Source of the DNA: Clostridia bacterium
Lineage (GTDB): Bacteria; Bacillota; Clostridia; Christensenellales; Aristaeellaceae
NCBI GenBank assembly: GCA_017469265.1
Contig: JAFUGS010000077.1
Span: 1-37,649 of the forward strand
Length of the DNA stretch: 37,649 nt
Direction of reading: 5' to 3'
Notes under the pieces: model-generated
Databases searched by the model: none
Told to the model about the DNA's origin: nothing
Seen by the model: only the letters and a program-made list of their open reading frames with translations
Shown here: positions 22,796-31,868 of the stretch, piece after piece
Numbering within the stretch: position 1 is the first letter of the stretch
How the letters are laid out: the number at the start of each line of letters is the position of its first letter
Program-made: the position numbers and the translations under genes

Positions 22796-23332
22796 TCATT
22801 GTACCGCTTCCGCGCCTTTTTCCATGGCCTGGCGGTTGATGGGCAGCAGGTGTTCCTTCTTGGGCCCGAAGGTCGCCTTCAGCGCCTCCATGGCCGCGTC
22901 GATGGAAACAATGCCCGTCTTTTTCAGGATCGCCCCCAGCATCACCATGTTGGCGGTACGGCTGTTGCCCAGCTGCTCGGCAATCCCGTTGCAGTCCACG
23001 GGGATGGCCGTGATGTCCTCCCGGTCCGGGGTGATGTCGATCAGGGAGGAATTGTACAGCATGACGCCGCCCTTTTCCATGGCGGGGGTGAACTTCAGCA
23101 TGCTGGGCTTGTTCATGATCACCGCGAAGGGAATCTCCGTCACCAGAGGGGAGCCGATGGGCTCATCGGAAATAACGACGGCGCAGTTGGCTTCGCCGCC
23201 CCGCATCTCGGGGCCGTAAGAGGGCATCCAGGAAACATTCATGCCCTCGTGCATGGCGGCCTTGGCCAGCAGCTGGCCGATCAGCAGCACGCCCTGCCCG
23301 CCGAAACCGGCAATCAGGAATTGCGCTTCCAT
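22796..23332 (-). CDS. 2-oxoacid:ferredoxin oxidoreductase, gamma subunit
   Basis: A 178-aa subunit of the pyruvate/2-ketoisovalerate/2-oxoglutarate ferredoxin oxidoreductase family. The diagnostic start is LIAGFGGQGVLLIGQLLAKA, a Rossmann-like segment, followed by WMPSYGPEMRGGEANCAVVI, typical of the gamma domain. It assembles with the alpha, beta and ferredoxin-like delta subunits encoded just upstream. The complex oxidatively decarboxylates a branched or dicarboxylic 2-oxoacid to its acyl-CoA while reducing ferredoxin, or runs in reverse. The order delta-alpha-beta-gamma and the alpha-subunit sequence resemble proteins annotated VorDBAC. It starts 3 bp after the beta-subunit stop. Confidence 0.92.
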   Translation of the reverse strand: MEAQFLIAGFGGQGVLLIGQLLAKAAMHEGMNVSWMPSYGPEMRGGEANCAVVISDEPIGSPLVTEIPFAVIMNKPSMLKFTPAMEKGGVMLYNSSLIDITPDREDITAIPVDCNGIAEQLGNSRTANMVMLGAILKKTGIVSIDAAMEALKATFGPKKEHLLPINRQAMEKGAEAVQ

Positions 23333-23335
23333 GAA

Positions 23336-24073
<738 letters not shown>

Positions 24074-24076
24074 GCC

Positions 24077-25153
24077 TTACTCCCCCTCCTTTGCCAGGTT
24101 TTCCACCTGGGTCATGATCTCCCGTACGGTGGGCACAATGCCGCCGGTGCGGCCAAAGAAGTGAACCGGTTTCTTTCCTTCCACGGCCAGGCGCACGTCG
24201 TCCACCATCTGGCCCATGCTCATTTCCACCGTCAGGAAAGCCTTCGCGTGTTCCGCGGCCCGCGCGATGGGCTCGGCCGGGAACGGCCAGAGGGTAATCG
24301 GCCGGATCAGCCCCGCCCGGATGCCTTCCGCCCGCAGCTTCCGCATGGCGCTGCGCGCGATACGGGCCGTGGTGCCGTACGCCACGATGACATAGTCCGC
24401 GTCCTCGGTCATTTCCTCCTGCCAGCGGCACTCAGTCCGTTCCATCACGGCGTATTTCTCGTACAGATGGTTCACGTGCTTTTCCAGCACGGCGGGGTCA
24501 ATGTACAGGGAGTTGATGATCGCCCGCTCCCGGTCCGAGGAGGGCGTCCAGCCCGTCGCCGCCCAGGTTTTCTCCGGCAGGTCCGCCGGCTTCTGATAGT
24601 CCGGCATCTCCACCGGCTCCATCATCTGGCCGATGAGCCCGTCGCCCATGACCAGCACGGGGTTCCGGTACTTGTCCGCCAGGTCGAAAGCCAGCTGCGT
24701 TAGCTCCACCGCCTCCTGCACGGAGGACGGCGCCAGCACCAGCATGCGGTAGTCGCCATGGCCGCCGCCCCGGGTGGACTGATAATAGTCGCTCTGCGCC
24801 GGCTGAATGGAGCCCAGGCCGGGGCCGCCGCGAACCATGTTCACGATGACGCAGGGCAGCTCCGCGCCGACGATATAGCTGATCCCTTCCTGCTTCAGGG
24901 AAATGCCCGGAGAGGAGGACGAGGTCATGACCCGTCCGCCGGCGCCGGCCGCGCCGTAGACCATGTTAATGGCCGCGACTTCGCTCTCCGCCTGCAGGAA
25001 GCAGCCGCCTTCCACCTTTGGCAGCCGCTTGGACATGTATTCCGGAATCTGGTTCTGAGGGGTAATGGGGTAGCCAAAGAAGAACCGGCAGCCGGCCTGG
25101 ATGGCGGCCTCGGCGATGGCCTCATTCCCCTTCATGAGCATTTTCTGTCCCAT
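24077..25153 (-). CDS. vorB: 2-oxoacid:ferredoxin oxidoreductase, alpha subunit (VorB-like)
   Basis: A 358-aa alpha subunit. The opening KMLMKGNEAIAEAAIQAGCR, then FFGYPITPQNQIPEYMSKRL, and the later MVRGGPGLGSIQPAQSDYYQ match what I know as 3-methyl-2-oxobutanoate dehydrogenase subunit VorB in anaerobic Firmicutes. KorA of 2-oxoglutarate oxidoreductase is close, so the precise 2-oxoacid is not settled. The role is in amino-acid fermentation or in reductive synthesis of branched-chain 2-oxoacids, with ferredoxin as electron carrier in the cytosol. The gene lies 15 bp after the ferredoxin-like delta gene with a GGAGTG site and 3 bp before beta. Confidence 0.9.
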   Translation of the reverse strand: MGQKMLMKGNEAIAEAAIQAGCRFFFGYPITPQNQIPEYMSKRLPKVEGGCFLQAESEVAAINMVYGAAGAGGRVMTSSSSPGISLKQEGISYIVGAELPCVIVNMVRGGPGLGSIQPAQSDYYQSTRGGGHGDYRMLVLAPSSVQEAVELTQLAFDLADKYRNPVLVMGDGLIGQMMEPVEMPDYQKPADLPEKTWAATGWTPSSDRERAIINSLYIDPAVLEKHVNHLYEKYAVMERTECRWQEEMTEDADYVIVAYGTTARIARSAMRKLRAEGIRAGLIRPITLWPFPAEPIARAAEHAKAFLTVEMSMGQMVDDVRLAVEGKKPVHFFGRTGGIVPTVREIMTQVENLAKEGE

Positions 25154-25168
25154 GGTGAAACACTCCTT

Positions 25169-25372
25169 TTACTTTTCGACCTTGATCACGGCGTCCGGGC
25201 ACATCCGCGCGCAAAAGGCGCAGCCGATGCACTGGCTTTGATCGGTAACAGCGATGGGATGATAGCCCCGTGAATTGATCTCCTTGCTCAGCGCCAGGAT
25301 CTTCCTGGGACATACATCGGCGCAAAGCCCGCAGCCTTTGCAGGTCTCCCGGGCGATGGTCAGCAGAGCCAT
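25169..25372 (-). CDS. 2-oxoacid:ferredoxin oxidoreductase, ferredoxin-like delta subunit
   Basis: A 67-aa protein with two complete 4Fe-4S cluster motifs, CKGCGLCADVCP and CIGCAFCARMCP, the electron-transfer subunit of the complex. Start: the ATG at 25372 lies 8 nt after an AAGGAGG site; the upstream in-frame ATG at 25390 overlaps that site and would add MKEAEN, so it is less likely. It is first in the operon, about 30 nt downstream of a near-consensus promoter. With two clusters per polypeptide, the operon depends strongly on iron supply, which bears on the adjacent putative metal-regulated RNA. Confidence 0.93.
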   Translation of the reverse strand: MALLTIARETCKGCGLCADVCPRKILALSKEINSRGYHPIAVTDQSQCIGCAFCARMCPDAVIKVEK

Positions 25373-25404
25373 GTTTTCCGCCTCCTTCATTGGGTTTAAA
25401 ACAG

Positions 25405-25434
25405 ATTATACCGGGTATTCCGCGGACGCGTCAA
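25405..25434 (-). promoter_or_regulatory. Promoter of the vor operon
   Basis: On the minus strand TTGACG (complement of 25429-25434), an 18-bp spacer and TATAAT (complement of 25405-25410) precede the ferredoxin-like gene by about 30 nt. Confidence 0.75.
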
Positions 25435-25472
25435 CAAAAAACAGAAAAAAAGCACGGCGGGCTGTTTTTCCA

Positions 25473-25991
25473 TCACGCTTCCTTTCCCTGTCCCCGCAGC
25501 ATGTCCCGCAGTTCCCGCCAGTCCGCCTGCTCCCGGGCCAGGGATTCCAGCACGGCCGCGCATTCCGCGTCCCCGGCCAGCACTTCCCCCGCGGCCCGCA
25601 CCGCCTCCACAAAGGCGGGATCCAGCGCCTTCAGCCCCCTGCGGGACAGGGGGCACACCGCTCCGGCCCGCAGATCCATGACGCAGCGGATTCCTTCCTC
25701 CGTGATCTTCGGCAGCAGGGGGAACAGCCGGCAGGACAGGGGGCGTTCCGCCCGCGCGCAGGTGCCGGGACAGACCGCCAGCTTTCCCCGGGCGCCCTGC
25801 TTCACCTGCCAGCCCGGAAGGTCCTGATACTCGCGCTCCTCTCCGGGAAAAAGCAGCATCCCGGTTTCCTCTCCCTCCAGGGACCGGCAGCACCGGGCCC
25901 CGCAGAGCCGGCCGCAGTCCCGCTTCAGCGGCGTCACGTTTTCCAGGCGGCGCCTGGCCTCCATCACCGGATCCTTTTTCTCCAATTTCAT
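25473..25991 (-). CDS. YkgJ-type cysteine-cluster protein
   Basis: A 172-aa cytosolic protein with cysteines spaced as in the YkgJ (CxxCxxxCC) zinc- or iron-cluster family: DCGRLCGARCCRSL near residues 25-37, then CPGTCARAERPLSCRLFPLL around 74-93, where CRLFP is the usual end motif, and a last Cys in AVCPLSR. The function of the family is not established; a metal-cluster or redox role is assumed. It has its own promoter just upstream and stands alone between the vor operon and the divergent ABC exporter pair. The ATG at 25991 follows an AGAGGCG site. Confidence 0.8.
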   Translation of the reverse strand: MKLEKKDPVMEARRRLENVTPLKRDCGRLCGARCCRSLEGEETGMLLFPGEEREYQDLPGWQVKQGARGKLAVCPGTCARAERPLSCRLFPLLPKITEEGIRCVMDLRAGAVCPLSRRGLKALDPAFVEAVRAAGEVLAGDAECAAVLESLAREQADWRELRDMLRGQGKEA

Positions 25992-26028
25992 CCGCGCCTC
26001 TTTTCCATGGCAGCATTGTATGCTTCTA

Positions 26029-26056
26029 TTTATACGCCGATCCCGCCGGAAGTCAA
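26029..26056 (-). promoter_or_regulatory. Promoter of the cysteine-cluster gene
   Basis: On the minus strand TTGACT (complement of 26051-26056), a 16-bp spacer and TATAAA (complement of 26029-26034) lie about 40 nt before the ATG at 25991. Confidence 0.6.
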
Positions 26057-26092
26057 TCCCTTTTCCGCCCGCCGTGGCGCAAAAAAATCCGC

Positions 26093-26121
26093 TTGCGGGA
26101 AAGCCGGAAAAAAGATAAGAT
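26093..26121 (+). promoter_or_regulatory. Possible promoter of the ABC exporter pair
   Basis: TTGCGG, a 17-bp spacer and TAAGAT (26116-26121) precede the ATG at 26171 by about 50 nt. Both boxes are only fair matches. Confidence 0.45.
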
Positions 26122-26170
26122 GAACCCGCGGAACAGTGAAAACTGCCGCCAAAGGAGAGTTAAATCTGTT

Positions 26171-27937
26171 ATGAAGCTGATCTGGAAATATGTCCGCTCC
26201 TGGCGCTGGTACATCCTGGCCGTCATGCTCATCAAGCTGCTGGGCACGGGGACGGAGCTCCTCGTTCCCTATGTGCTGGAGCACCTGCTGGATCATGTGG
26301 TGCCCGCGGCCTCCGACGCCTGGCCGGTGGTGGCCTGGGGGCTGGTCATGCTGGCGCTGACGCTGGTGACCCGTTTCCTGAATGTGCGGGCCAACCGGAT
26401 GAGCGTCCGGGTCGCCCGGGAAAGCACCTTCGGTATCCGGCGGGACCTGTTTCACACCGCCCTGAACCTCTCCGGCCAGCAGATGGACCAGGTGGGGCTC
26501 CCCTCCCTGATCTCCCGGATGACCAGCGATACCTACAATGTGCAGAATTTTGTCCGCATGATCCAGACCATGGGCATCCGGGCGCCGATTATGCTGCTGG
26601 GCGGCATTGCCATCACCCTGACCATGGACAGCGGCCTGGCCATGATTCTCTGCGTCATGGCGCCGGTCATGATCGTGCTGGTCTCCTTTGTCTCCTGGAA
26701 GGGGATTCCGCTCTACGATGAGGTGCAGCGGCGGATGGATGTGCTGGTTCGGCTGATGCGGGAAAGCATCACCGGCATCCGGGTGGTGAAGGCCCTGAGC
26801 AAGGAGGACTACGAGCAGCGCCGCTACGGTGAAGCCAATACACGCATGGCCCGGCAGGAGGTACGGGCCAGCGTCATCATGAGCCTTCCCGGGCCCATCG
26901 TGACCCTCTTTCTGAACGTGGGGCTCACGCTGGTGGTCCTGGTGGGCGCCCGCCGGGTCAACGCCGGCCAGACCGCGCCGGGGGTGATTCTCGCCTTCCT
27001 GACCTACTTTAATATGATCCTCATGGGCGTCATGGGGCTGAACCGGATCTTTATGATGATGTCCAAGGCCAACGCCTCCGCCAACCGTATCGCCGAGGTG
27101 GTGGAGATGCCGGAGGAGCTGACGCCCCTGCCCGCGGCGGAAACAGCCCAGGCGCCCTCCGGGGACGCGCTGATCTTTGACCATGTCTCCTTCAATTACG
27201 ACGCGGATCCCTCCGTGGAGGCCCATGGCCAGTTTCTGGGGGAGGAACGCCAGCAGTGCCTGAAGGACATCTCCTTCCGGGTGAAGAAGGGCGGCAGCCT
27301 TGGCATCATCGGCGCCACCGGCAGCGGCAAGACCAGCATCGTCAACCTGCTGATGCGCTTTTACGACCCACAGCAGGGGCATGTCTTTGTGGATGGGCAG
27401 GATGTCCGGGCCTATGACCGGGATACCCTGCACCGGAAGTTCGGCGTCGTCTTCCAGAATGACGTGATCTTCGCCGACACCATCCGGGAAAACGTAACCT
27501 TCGGCCGGGAAGTCAGCGACCGCATGCTGCGCCGCGCCGCGAAGGACGCCATGGCTCAGGGCTTTATCGAGGGATATGAGGAAGCCTACGACCATGAAGC
27601 CGCCATTCACGGGGCCAACTTCTCCGGCGGCCAGAAGCAGCGTCTGCTCATTGCCCGGGCCCTGGCGGCGGATCCGGAAATCCTGATCCTGGATGACGCC
27701 TCCTCCGCCCTGGACTACCGGACGGACGCGGAGCTGCGCCGGGCCATCCGGGAGCATCACGGCGAGGCCACCACCGTGGTCATCGCCCAGCGGGTCTCCT
27801 CCATCCTGTCCATGGATGAAATTCTCGTCCTGCACGAGGGGGAAATGATCGGCCGGGGCACCCACGCCGAGCTGATGGCCTCCTGCCCCGTGTACCAGGA
27901 TATCTACCGGACACAGATGAGCGAGGAGGTGGCGTAA
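26171..27937 (+). CDS. Heterodimeric ABC exporter, subunit with degenerate ATP site
   Basis: A 588-aa fused membrane/ATPase half-transporter (six helices at about 15-310, nucleotide-binding domain at about 340-580). Walker A is GATGSGKTS and the signature FSGGQKQR is intact. The Walker B is followed by Asp instead of Glu (ILILDDASSALD), and the switch His is replaced by Gln (VIAQRVSS). These are the marks of the degenerate subunit in heterodimeric exporters such as BmrCD, LmrCD or TM287/288. A short insertion before the ATPase (DPSVEAHGQFLGEERQQ) is typical of this subunit. The ATG at 26171 follows an AAAGGAGAG site at 11 nt; the open frame starts earlier but lacks such a site. Substrates of the class are drugs, lipids or peptides. 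Confidence 0.92.
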   Translation: MKLIWKYVRSWRWYILAVMLIKLLGTGTELLVPYVLEHLLDHVVPAASDAWPVVAWGLVMLALTLVTRFLNVRANRMSVRVARESTFGIRRDLFHTALNLSGQQMDQVGLPSLISRMTSDTYNVQNFVRMIQTMGIRAPIMLLGGIAITLTMDSGLAMILCVMAPVMIVLVSFVSWKGIPLYDEVQRRMDVLVRLMRESITGIRVVKALSKEDYEQRRYGEANTRMARQEVRASVIMSLPGPIVTLFLNVGLTLVVLVGARRVNAGQTAPGVILAFLTYFNMILMGVMGLNRIFMMMSKANASANRIAEVVEMPEELTPLPAAETAQAPSGDALIFDHVSFNYDADPSVEAHGQFLGEERQQCLKDISFRVKKGGSLGIIGATGSGKTSIVNLLMRFYDPQQGHVFVDGQDVRAYDRDTLHRKFGVVFQNDVIFADTIRENVTFGREVSDRMLRRAAKDAMAQGFIEGYEEAYDHEAAIHGANFSGGQKQRLLIARALAADPEILILDDASSALDYRTDAELRRAIREHHGEATTVVIAQRVSSILSMDEILVLHEGEMIGRGTHAELMASCPVYQDIYRTQMSEEVA

Positions 27938-29707
27938 GTGGCGCGACGGGATACGGTCATGAAGAAGCCGAAGGACACCCGGGGCGCGCTGCGCCGCATG
28001 CTGAGCTATCTGGGGCCGTGGCGGTACGTGATCTTCGGCGTTCTCCTGCTGAGCCTTGTCAGCAATCTGCTGAATCTGTGGGGGCCCAGCCTGGCGGGCT
28101 CCGCCATCCGGGAGGCGGCCGCCGGCCCGGGGAAGGTCAATTTTGAAGCCGTGACCCATGACGCGGGGCTGATGCTCCTGTGCTATCTGGGTTCCGCCCT
28201 GCTGGGCTTCGGCATCAGCCTGATGATGACCATCGTCAGCCGGCGGGTAGCCCGCCAGATGCGGCAGGATGTGTTTGACAAGCTGATGCGTCTGCCCGTG
28301 AGCTATTTTGACCGGCATCAGGCCGGGGACATCATCAGCCGGGTCAGCTATGACATTGACGTGATCTCCACCAGTATGGCCACGGACATCGTCCAGATTC
28401 TCTCCAGCGTGATCACGGTGGTCGGTTCCCTGATCATGATGATCACCATCTCTCTGCCCCTCTCCGCCCTGACCCTGGTCACGGTGCCGGCGGCCATCTG
28501 CTATACCATGCATATGCGGAAAAAGACCCAGCCCCGCTACGCCCGCCGCTCCCGGAGCTACGGCGTCATGAACGGCTTCGTGGAGGAGATGCTCTCCGGC
28601 CAGAAGACCATTCTGGCCTATGCCTATGAGGACCGGGTGGATGAGCGTTTTCACCGGATCAACCAGGACGCGGCGGACGCCTTTTCCGACGCGGAGCATT
28701 ATGGCGTCACCATCGGCCCCACCATGTCCGCCATCAACAATCTGGGGCTGAGCCTCATCGGCCTGCTGGGCGGAGTGCTCTATCTGCGCGGCGCCATTGA
28801 CCTGGGACGGATTTCCTCCTTCGTGCTGTACAGCCGGAAGTTTGCCGGTCCCATCAACGCCATCGCGGAGATCTTCAACGAGCTGTTTTCCGCCCTGGCC
28901 GCCGCGGAGCGGGTCTTCACCCTGCTGGATGAGCAGGAGGAAACCGCCGATGTGCCGGATGCCCGGCTGCTGGAAAATGTCCGCGGCGATGTAAGCGCCG
29001 AGCATGTGACCTTCGGATATGTTCCGGGTGAAACCATCCTTCATGACCTGAACCTGGAAGCTCCCGCCGGCAAGCTGATCGCCATCGTCGGTCCCACCGG
29101 CGCCGGCAAAACCACCATCATCAACCTGCTGATGCGCTTCTATGACCCGGACAGCGGCGTCATCCGCATCGACGGGCAGGATATCCGCGCCGCCGCGCGC
29201 CGCACCGTGCGGGGAAGCTACGCCATGGTGCTGCAGGATACCTGGGTTTTCCAGGGCACCATCTTCGAGAACATCGCCTACGGCAGGGAAAACGCCACCA
29301 TGGAGGAGGTGGTCGCCGCGGCCAAAGCGGCCCGGATTCACCCCTTCATCATGAGCCTGCCCCAGGGGTATGACACGCTGATCAACGAGGACGGGGGCAA
29401 CATCTCCAAGGGGCAGAAACAGCTGCTGACCATTGCCCGGGCCATGCTGTACGACGCGCCCATGCTGATCCTGGATGAGGCCACCTCCAACGTGGATACC
29501 GCCACCGAGCGGGAGATCCAGAAAGCCATGCGGGAGCTGATGAAAAACCGGACCTGTTTTGTCATCGCCCACCGGCTGTCCACCATTGAAAACGCGGATC
29601 AGATTCTCGTCCTCCGGGACGGGGACGTAGTGGAGCAGGGCACCCACCGCCAGCTGATGGACCAAAAAGGCTTCTATCATCAGCTTTACGCCGCCCAGTT
29701 CGAATAA
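27938..29707 (+). CDS. Heterodimeric ABC exporter, catalytic partner subunit
   Basis: A 589-aa fused half-transporter, partner of the preceding gene. It has six helices (about 25-325) and an ATPase domain (about 350-585). Walker A is GPTGAGKTT, Walker B is complete with Glu (MLILDEATSNVD) and the switch His is present (VIAHRLST), but the signature is altered to ISKGQKQ. Combined with its partner, this leaves one proper ATP site and one degenerate site, as in known asymmetric exporters. The start is a GTG at 27938 directly after the partner's TAA, with a GAGGAGGTGG ribosome site inside the partner's last codons, so translation is coupled. Confidence 0.93.
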   Translation: MARRDTVMKKPKDTRGALRRMLSYLGPWRYVIFGVLLLSLVSNLLNLWGPSLAGSAIREAAAGPGKVNFEAVTHDAGLMLLCYLGSALLGFGISLMMTIVSRRVARQMRQDVFDKLMRLPVSYFDRHQAGDIISRVSYDIDVISTSMATDIVQILSSVITVVGSLIMMITISLPLSALTLVTVPAAICYTMHMRKKTQPRYARRSRSYGVMNGFVEEMLSGQKTILAYAYEDRVDERFHRINQDAADAFSDAEHYGVTIGPTMSAINNLGLSLIGLLGGVLYLRGAIDLGRISSFVLYSRKFAGPINAIAEIFNELFSALAAAERVFTLLDEQEETADVPDARLLENVRGDVSAEHVTFGYVPGETILHDLNLEAPAGKLIAIVGPTGAGKTTIINLLMRFYDPDSGVIRIDGQDIRAAARRTVRGSYAMVLQDTWVFQGTIFENIAYGRENATMEEVVAAAKAARIHPFIMSLPQGYDTLINEDGGNISKGQKQLLTIARAMLYDAPMLILDEATSNVDTATEREIQKAMRELMKNRTCFVIAHRLSTIENADQILVLRDGDVVEQGTHRQLMDQKGFYHQLYAAQFE

Positions 29708-29722
29708 GCTGTTTTCCGGTGT

Positions 29723-29764
29723 CAAAAGGACCGGCCCACGAATGCCGCAGGGCTGGTCCTTTTG
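29723..29764. terminator. Bidirectional terminator between convergent genes
   Basis: CAAAAGGACCGGCCC (29723-29737) pairs with GGGCTGGTCCTTTTG (29750-29764), a 15-bp stem with one G-T pair. The A and T runs at the ends of the stem allow it to serve both the plus-strand ABC exporter pair and the minus-strand CotH gene. Confidence 0.8.
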
Positions 29765-29794
29765 CATGCCAGTGATTCTTTTTGTTTCGTTCAC

Positions 29795-31843
29795 TCAGGG
29801 GCTGGCCCGGTTCGTTTCCTCCAGCAGCGCCAGCGCGTCGGCGAAATAGGTGTCCATTTCCTCCTTCGTCAGCTTCATGGCCGTCTTCAGCAGCCCGGGA
29901 ATCTTTTTGGGCCGGACCCGGGCATAGTATTTCGTGGCCCGGATGTTCTTCTGCCAGTTGCTGAGCTTCATGTTCTTCCATCGGGCGATATGCCGGGGCA
30001 GGATGGGCTCCAGCTGGGCTATCACCTCATCAAACCGCTGCTCCACCCGATCCCATCGGAACACCGTCGTCAGCAGCTCACTCACCCGCCGCAGGAACTT
30101 CTCCCGATAGGCCGGCACCTTCAGCAGCGCGTTCAGCGGCTCATGGCGGAAGCCCTGGATTTTCGCGCTCAAAGGCTTGATGTAGTACTCGATGGGCGTT
30201 TTATCCAGCCCCCGCCAGCAGGCTTCCACGTCAAACAGCAGGTACTTCCACTTTCCTCCGGGTACCCGGTAAATCCGCACATTCGTAAAGTCCACATTGC
30301 CCAGGATGATCTCGAACGCCGCGTGCGTAAACAGGCTGTCCACGTCCAGCCGGTCCGTCACGTATTCCAGGTTGTCCGGATCGTTCAGATCCTGCTTTTT
30401 GCAGAAATCGCACAGGGCCAGCCAGTCCGTGTTGTCCCCGTTCTGCAGGAACTGATCCGTGCCCGTCCTGGCCAGGAGATCAATCCGGTCGATGTCCGCC
30501 TGCTCCGTCACACCCTCGTACTGGGCCACAAAATACTTGTTGATCTTTTCCCGCAGGTTATAGTGCCCATAGTAGGCGCCGTTGATATACACCTGAATCA
30601 CCTGGTGATCCTGGTACAGAATGCCCTGCCCCTCCGCCAGGGAACTGGCCACAATGTCCCGCAGGCGGGTGGCGCTGTAATCGGAGTTAGCCGCCCGCAG
30701 CAGCAGGCTCTTATAACCGGTATAGTCCCGCGTCGGAAAAGGATTGAACGCGAATTCCCCGCCGCCCCAGGCTTTCCGGGCGTACAGGGCGATGCTCTTC
30801 TGGGCGTTGATCCGGGCGCTGTGCCCGGAGCAGGTGAAGGTGCCCATCTGGTTGATCTGTCCCAGGCCCTCCCGGGTGTAGTACTCGATGTTCACCGGAT
30901 ATTCCCAGCCCCTGGCGTAATTGGGGATGGACCCGGTCCCCTTGGTCAGGATGCCGGTCCTGGAGCTGAAAAGGTATTTGTCATCCGTGATCAGGGAAAC
31001 GATGGCCGTCTGCGGCGCGTCGTCAATCCAGTAGGTGGCGCTCACCGTTTCCGAGCTGACCTGTCCTTCCGCGAAAGCCCGCAGGCGCAGCGCCGTCGTC
31101 TTCCTCAGGGTCAGCCCCTCCGCGGGGAAGACCCTGCTCTTTGCCGTCGGGGTGTCCCCGTCCGTCGTGTAGCGCAGCACCGCGCCTTCCGGCGCGGTCG
31201 CGCGGACCGTCACCTCCCCCGTGTAAAACCCGCCCGGCGTTTCCATCTCTGGCGCCGCTGTCCGGGTTTCGTAAGCCCGGGCATCGTTTTTCCCGCCGCG
31301 GGTCGGGGTTTCAAAAAAGCCGTAAGCTCCGCCGTCCCGGGGCAGGCCGTAGCTGACACAGCCATACTGGGCGGGCAGCTTCAGCCGCTGCTGTTCCTCC
31401 CCCGCGCTGTTGGAAAGGATCAGCGTCTCCCCCTGCGCGGAAATGGCGAACGGCGCGTAAAAGGTGTCTCCCTTTCCGGCACTTTCATTTTCCTCCCCGG
31501 TGCAGAAAACGGTCAGGTAAGCGCCGGCCTTCAGCTTCGCGCCTTCCGGAAAAGCCCATTTGAAGGGATCTTTTTTGCTGTCGCTCAGGTACCAGCCGCT
31601 CAGGTTCACCGTGCTCTTCCCCGTGTTTCGCAGCTCCACCCAGTCCCAGGCATGCCCGTTCTCAAACCAGCCGTTGCTGGCCATGACTTCGCTGATGATC
31701 ACATCCGCCCGGGCCGCCCCGGCGGCCAGCAGCAGGAACAGCAGCGCCAGCAGCGCGCCTCCCCGGCGCGCGCTCCGCCGCGATTCCGCCCGCGGGGCAT
31801 TTGTCCCCCCGGCCCGCCGCCCCTGTGTGTTTTCCTTTCTCAT
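29795..31843 (-). CDS. Secreted CotH kinase-like protein with lamin-tail and CHB_HEX domains
   Basis: A 682-aa exported protein. A basic start and a hydrophobic core (about 29-44) form the signal sequence. A lamin-tail-like domain follows (about 46-150: VIISEVMASNGWF, WVELRNTGKSTVNLSGWYLS), then a chitobiase/beta-hexosaminidase C-terminal-type repeat (about 200-272: YTTDGDTPTAKS) and a CotH-type kinase fold (about 315-650). Within the last, ILGNVDFTNVRIYR and WKYLLFDVE (about 513-540) match the metal/ATP-binding Asp region of CotH, an atypical protein kinase in Bacillus spore coat. In Clostridia many CotH proteins are secreted and not spore-linked. The gene lies 25 bp after the second NlpC/P60-like gene and probably shares its transcript. 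Confidence 0.87.
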   Translation of the reverse strand: MRKENTQGRRAGGTNAPRAESRRSARRGGALLALLFLLLAAGAARADVIISEVMASNGWFENGHAWDWVELRNTGKSTVNLSGWYLSDSKKDPFKWAFPEGAKLKAGAYLTVFCTGEENESAGKGDTFYAPFAISAQGETLILSNSAGEEQQRLKLPAQYGCVSYGLPRDGGAYGFFETPTRGGKNDARAYETRTAAPEMETPGGFYTGEVTVRATAPEGAVLRYTTDGDTPTAKSRVFPAEGLTLRKTTALRLRAFAEGQVSSETVSATYWIDDAPQTAIVSLITDDKYLFSSRTGILTKGTGSIPNYARGWEYPVNIEYYTREGLGQINQMGTFTCSGHSARINAQKSIALYARKAWGGGEFAFNPFPTRDYTGYKSLLLRAANSDYSATRLRDIVASSLAEGQGILYQDHQVIQVYINGAYYGHYNLREKINKYFVAQYEGVTEQADIDRIDLLARTGTDQFLQNGDNTDWLALCDFCKKQDLNDPDNLEYVTDRLDVDSLFTHAAFEIILGNVDFTNVRIYRVPGGKWKYLLFDVEACWRGLDKTPIEYYIKPLSAKIQGFRHEPLNALLKVPAYREKFLRRVSELLTTVFRWDRVEQRFDEVIAQLEPILPRHIARWKNMKLSNWQKNIRATKYYARVRPKKIPGLLKTAMKLTKEEMDTYFADALALLEETNRASP

Positions 31844-31868
31844 GCGTATTCCTTTCCTGTATACCGTT

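Noticed and set aside
22638-23219. 193-residue plus-strand open frame beginning inside the small-RNA unit
   Set aside because: It runs through two strong terminators and then opposite the gamma-subunit gene; it is not a credible coding region.
26030-29794. A 1254-residue open frame on the minus strand
   Set aside because: It lies opposite two clear ABC exporter genes, is rich in His, Gln and Gly as expected for the antisense of GC-rich coding DNA, and has no ribosome site or recognisable domain.
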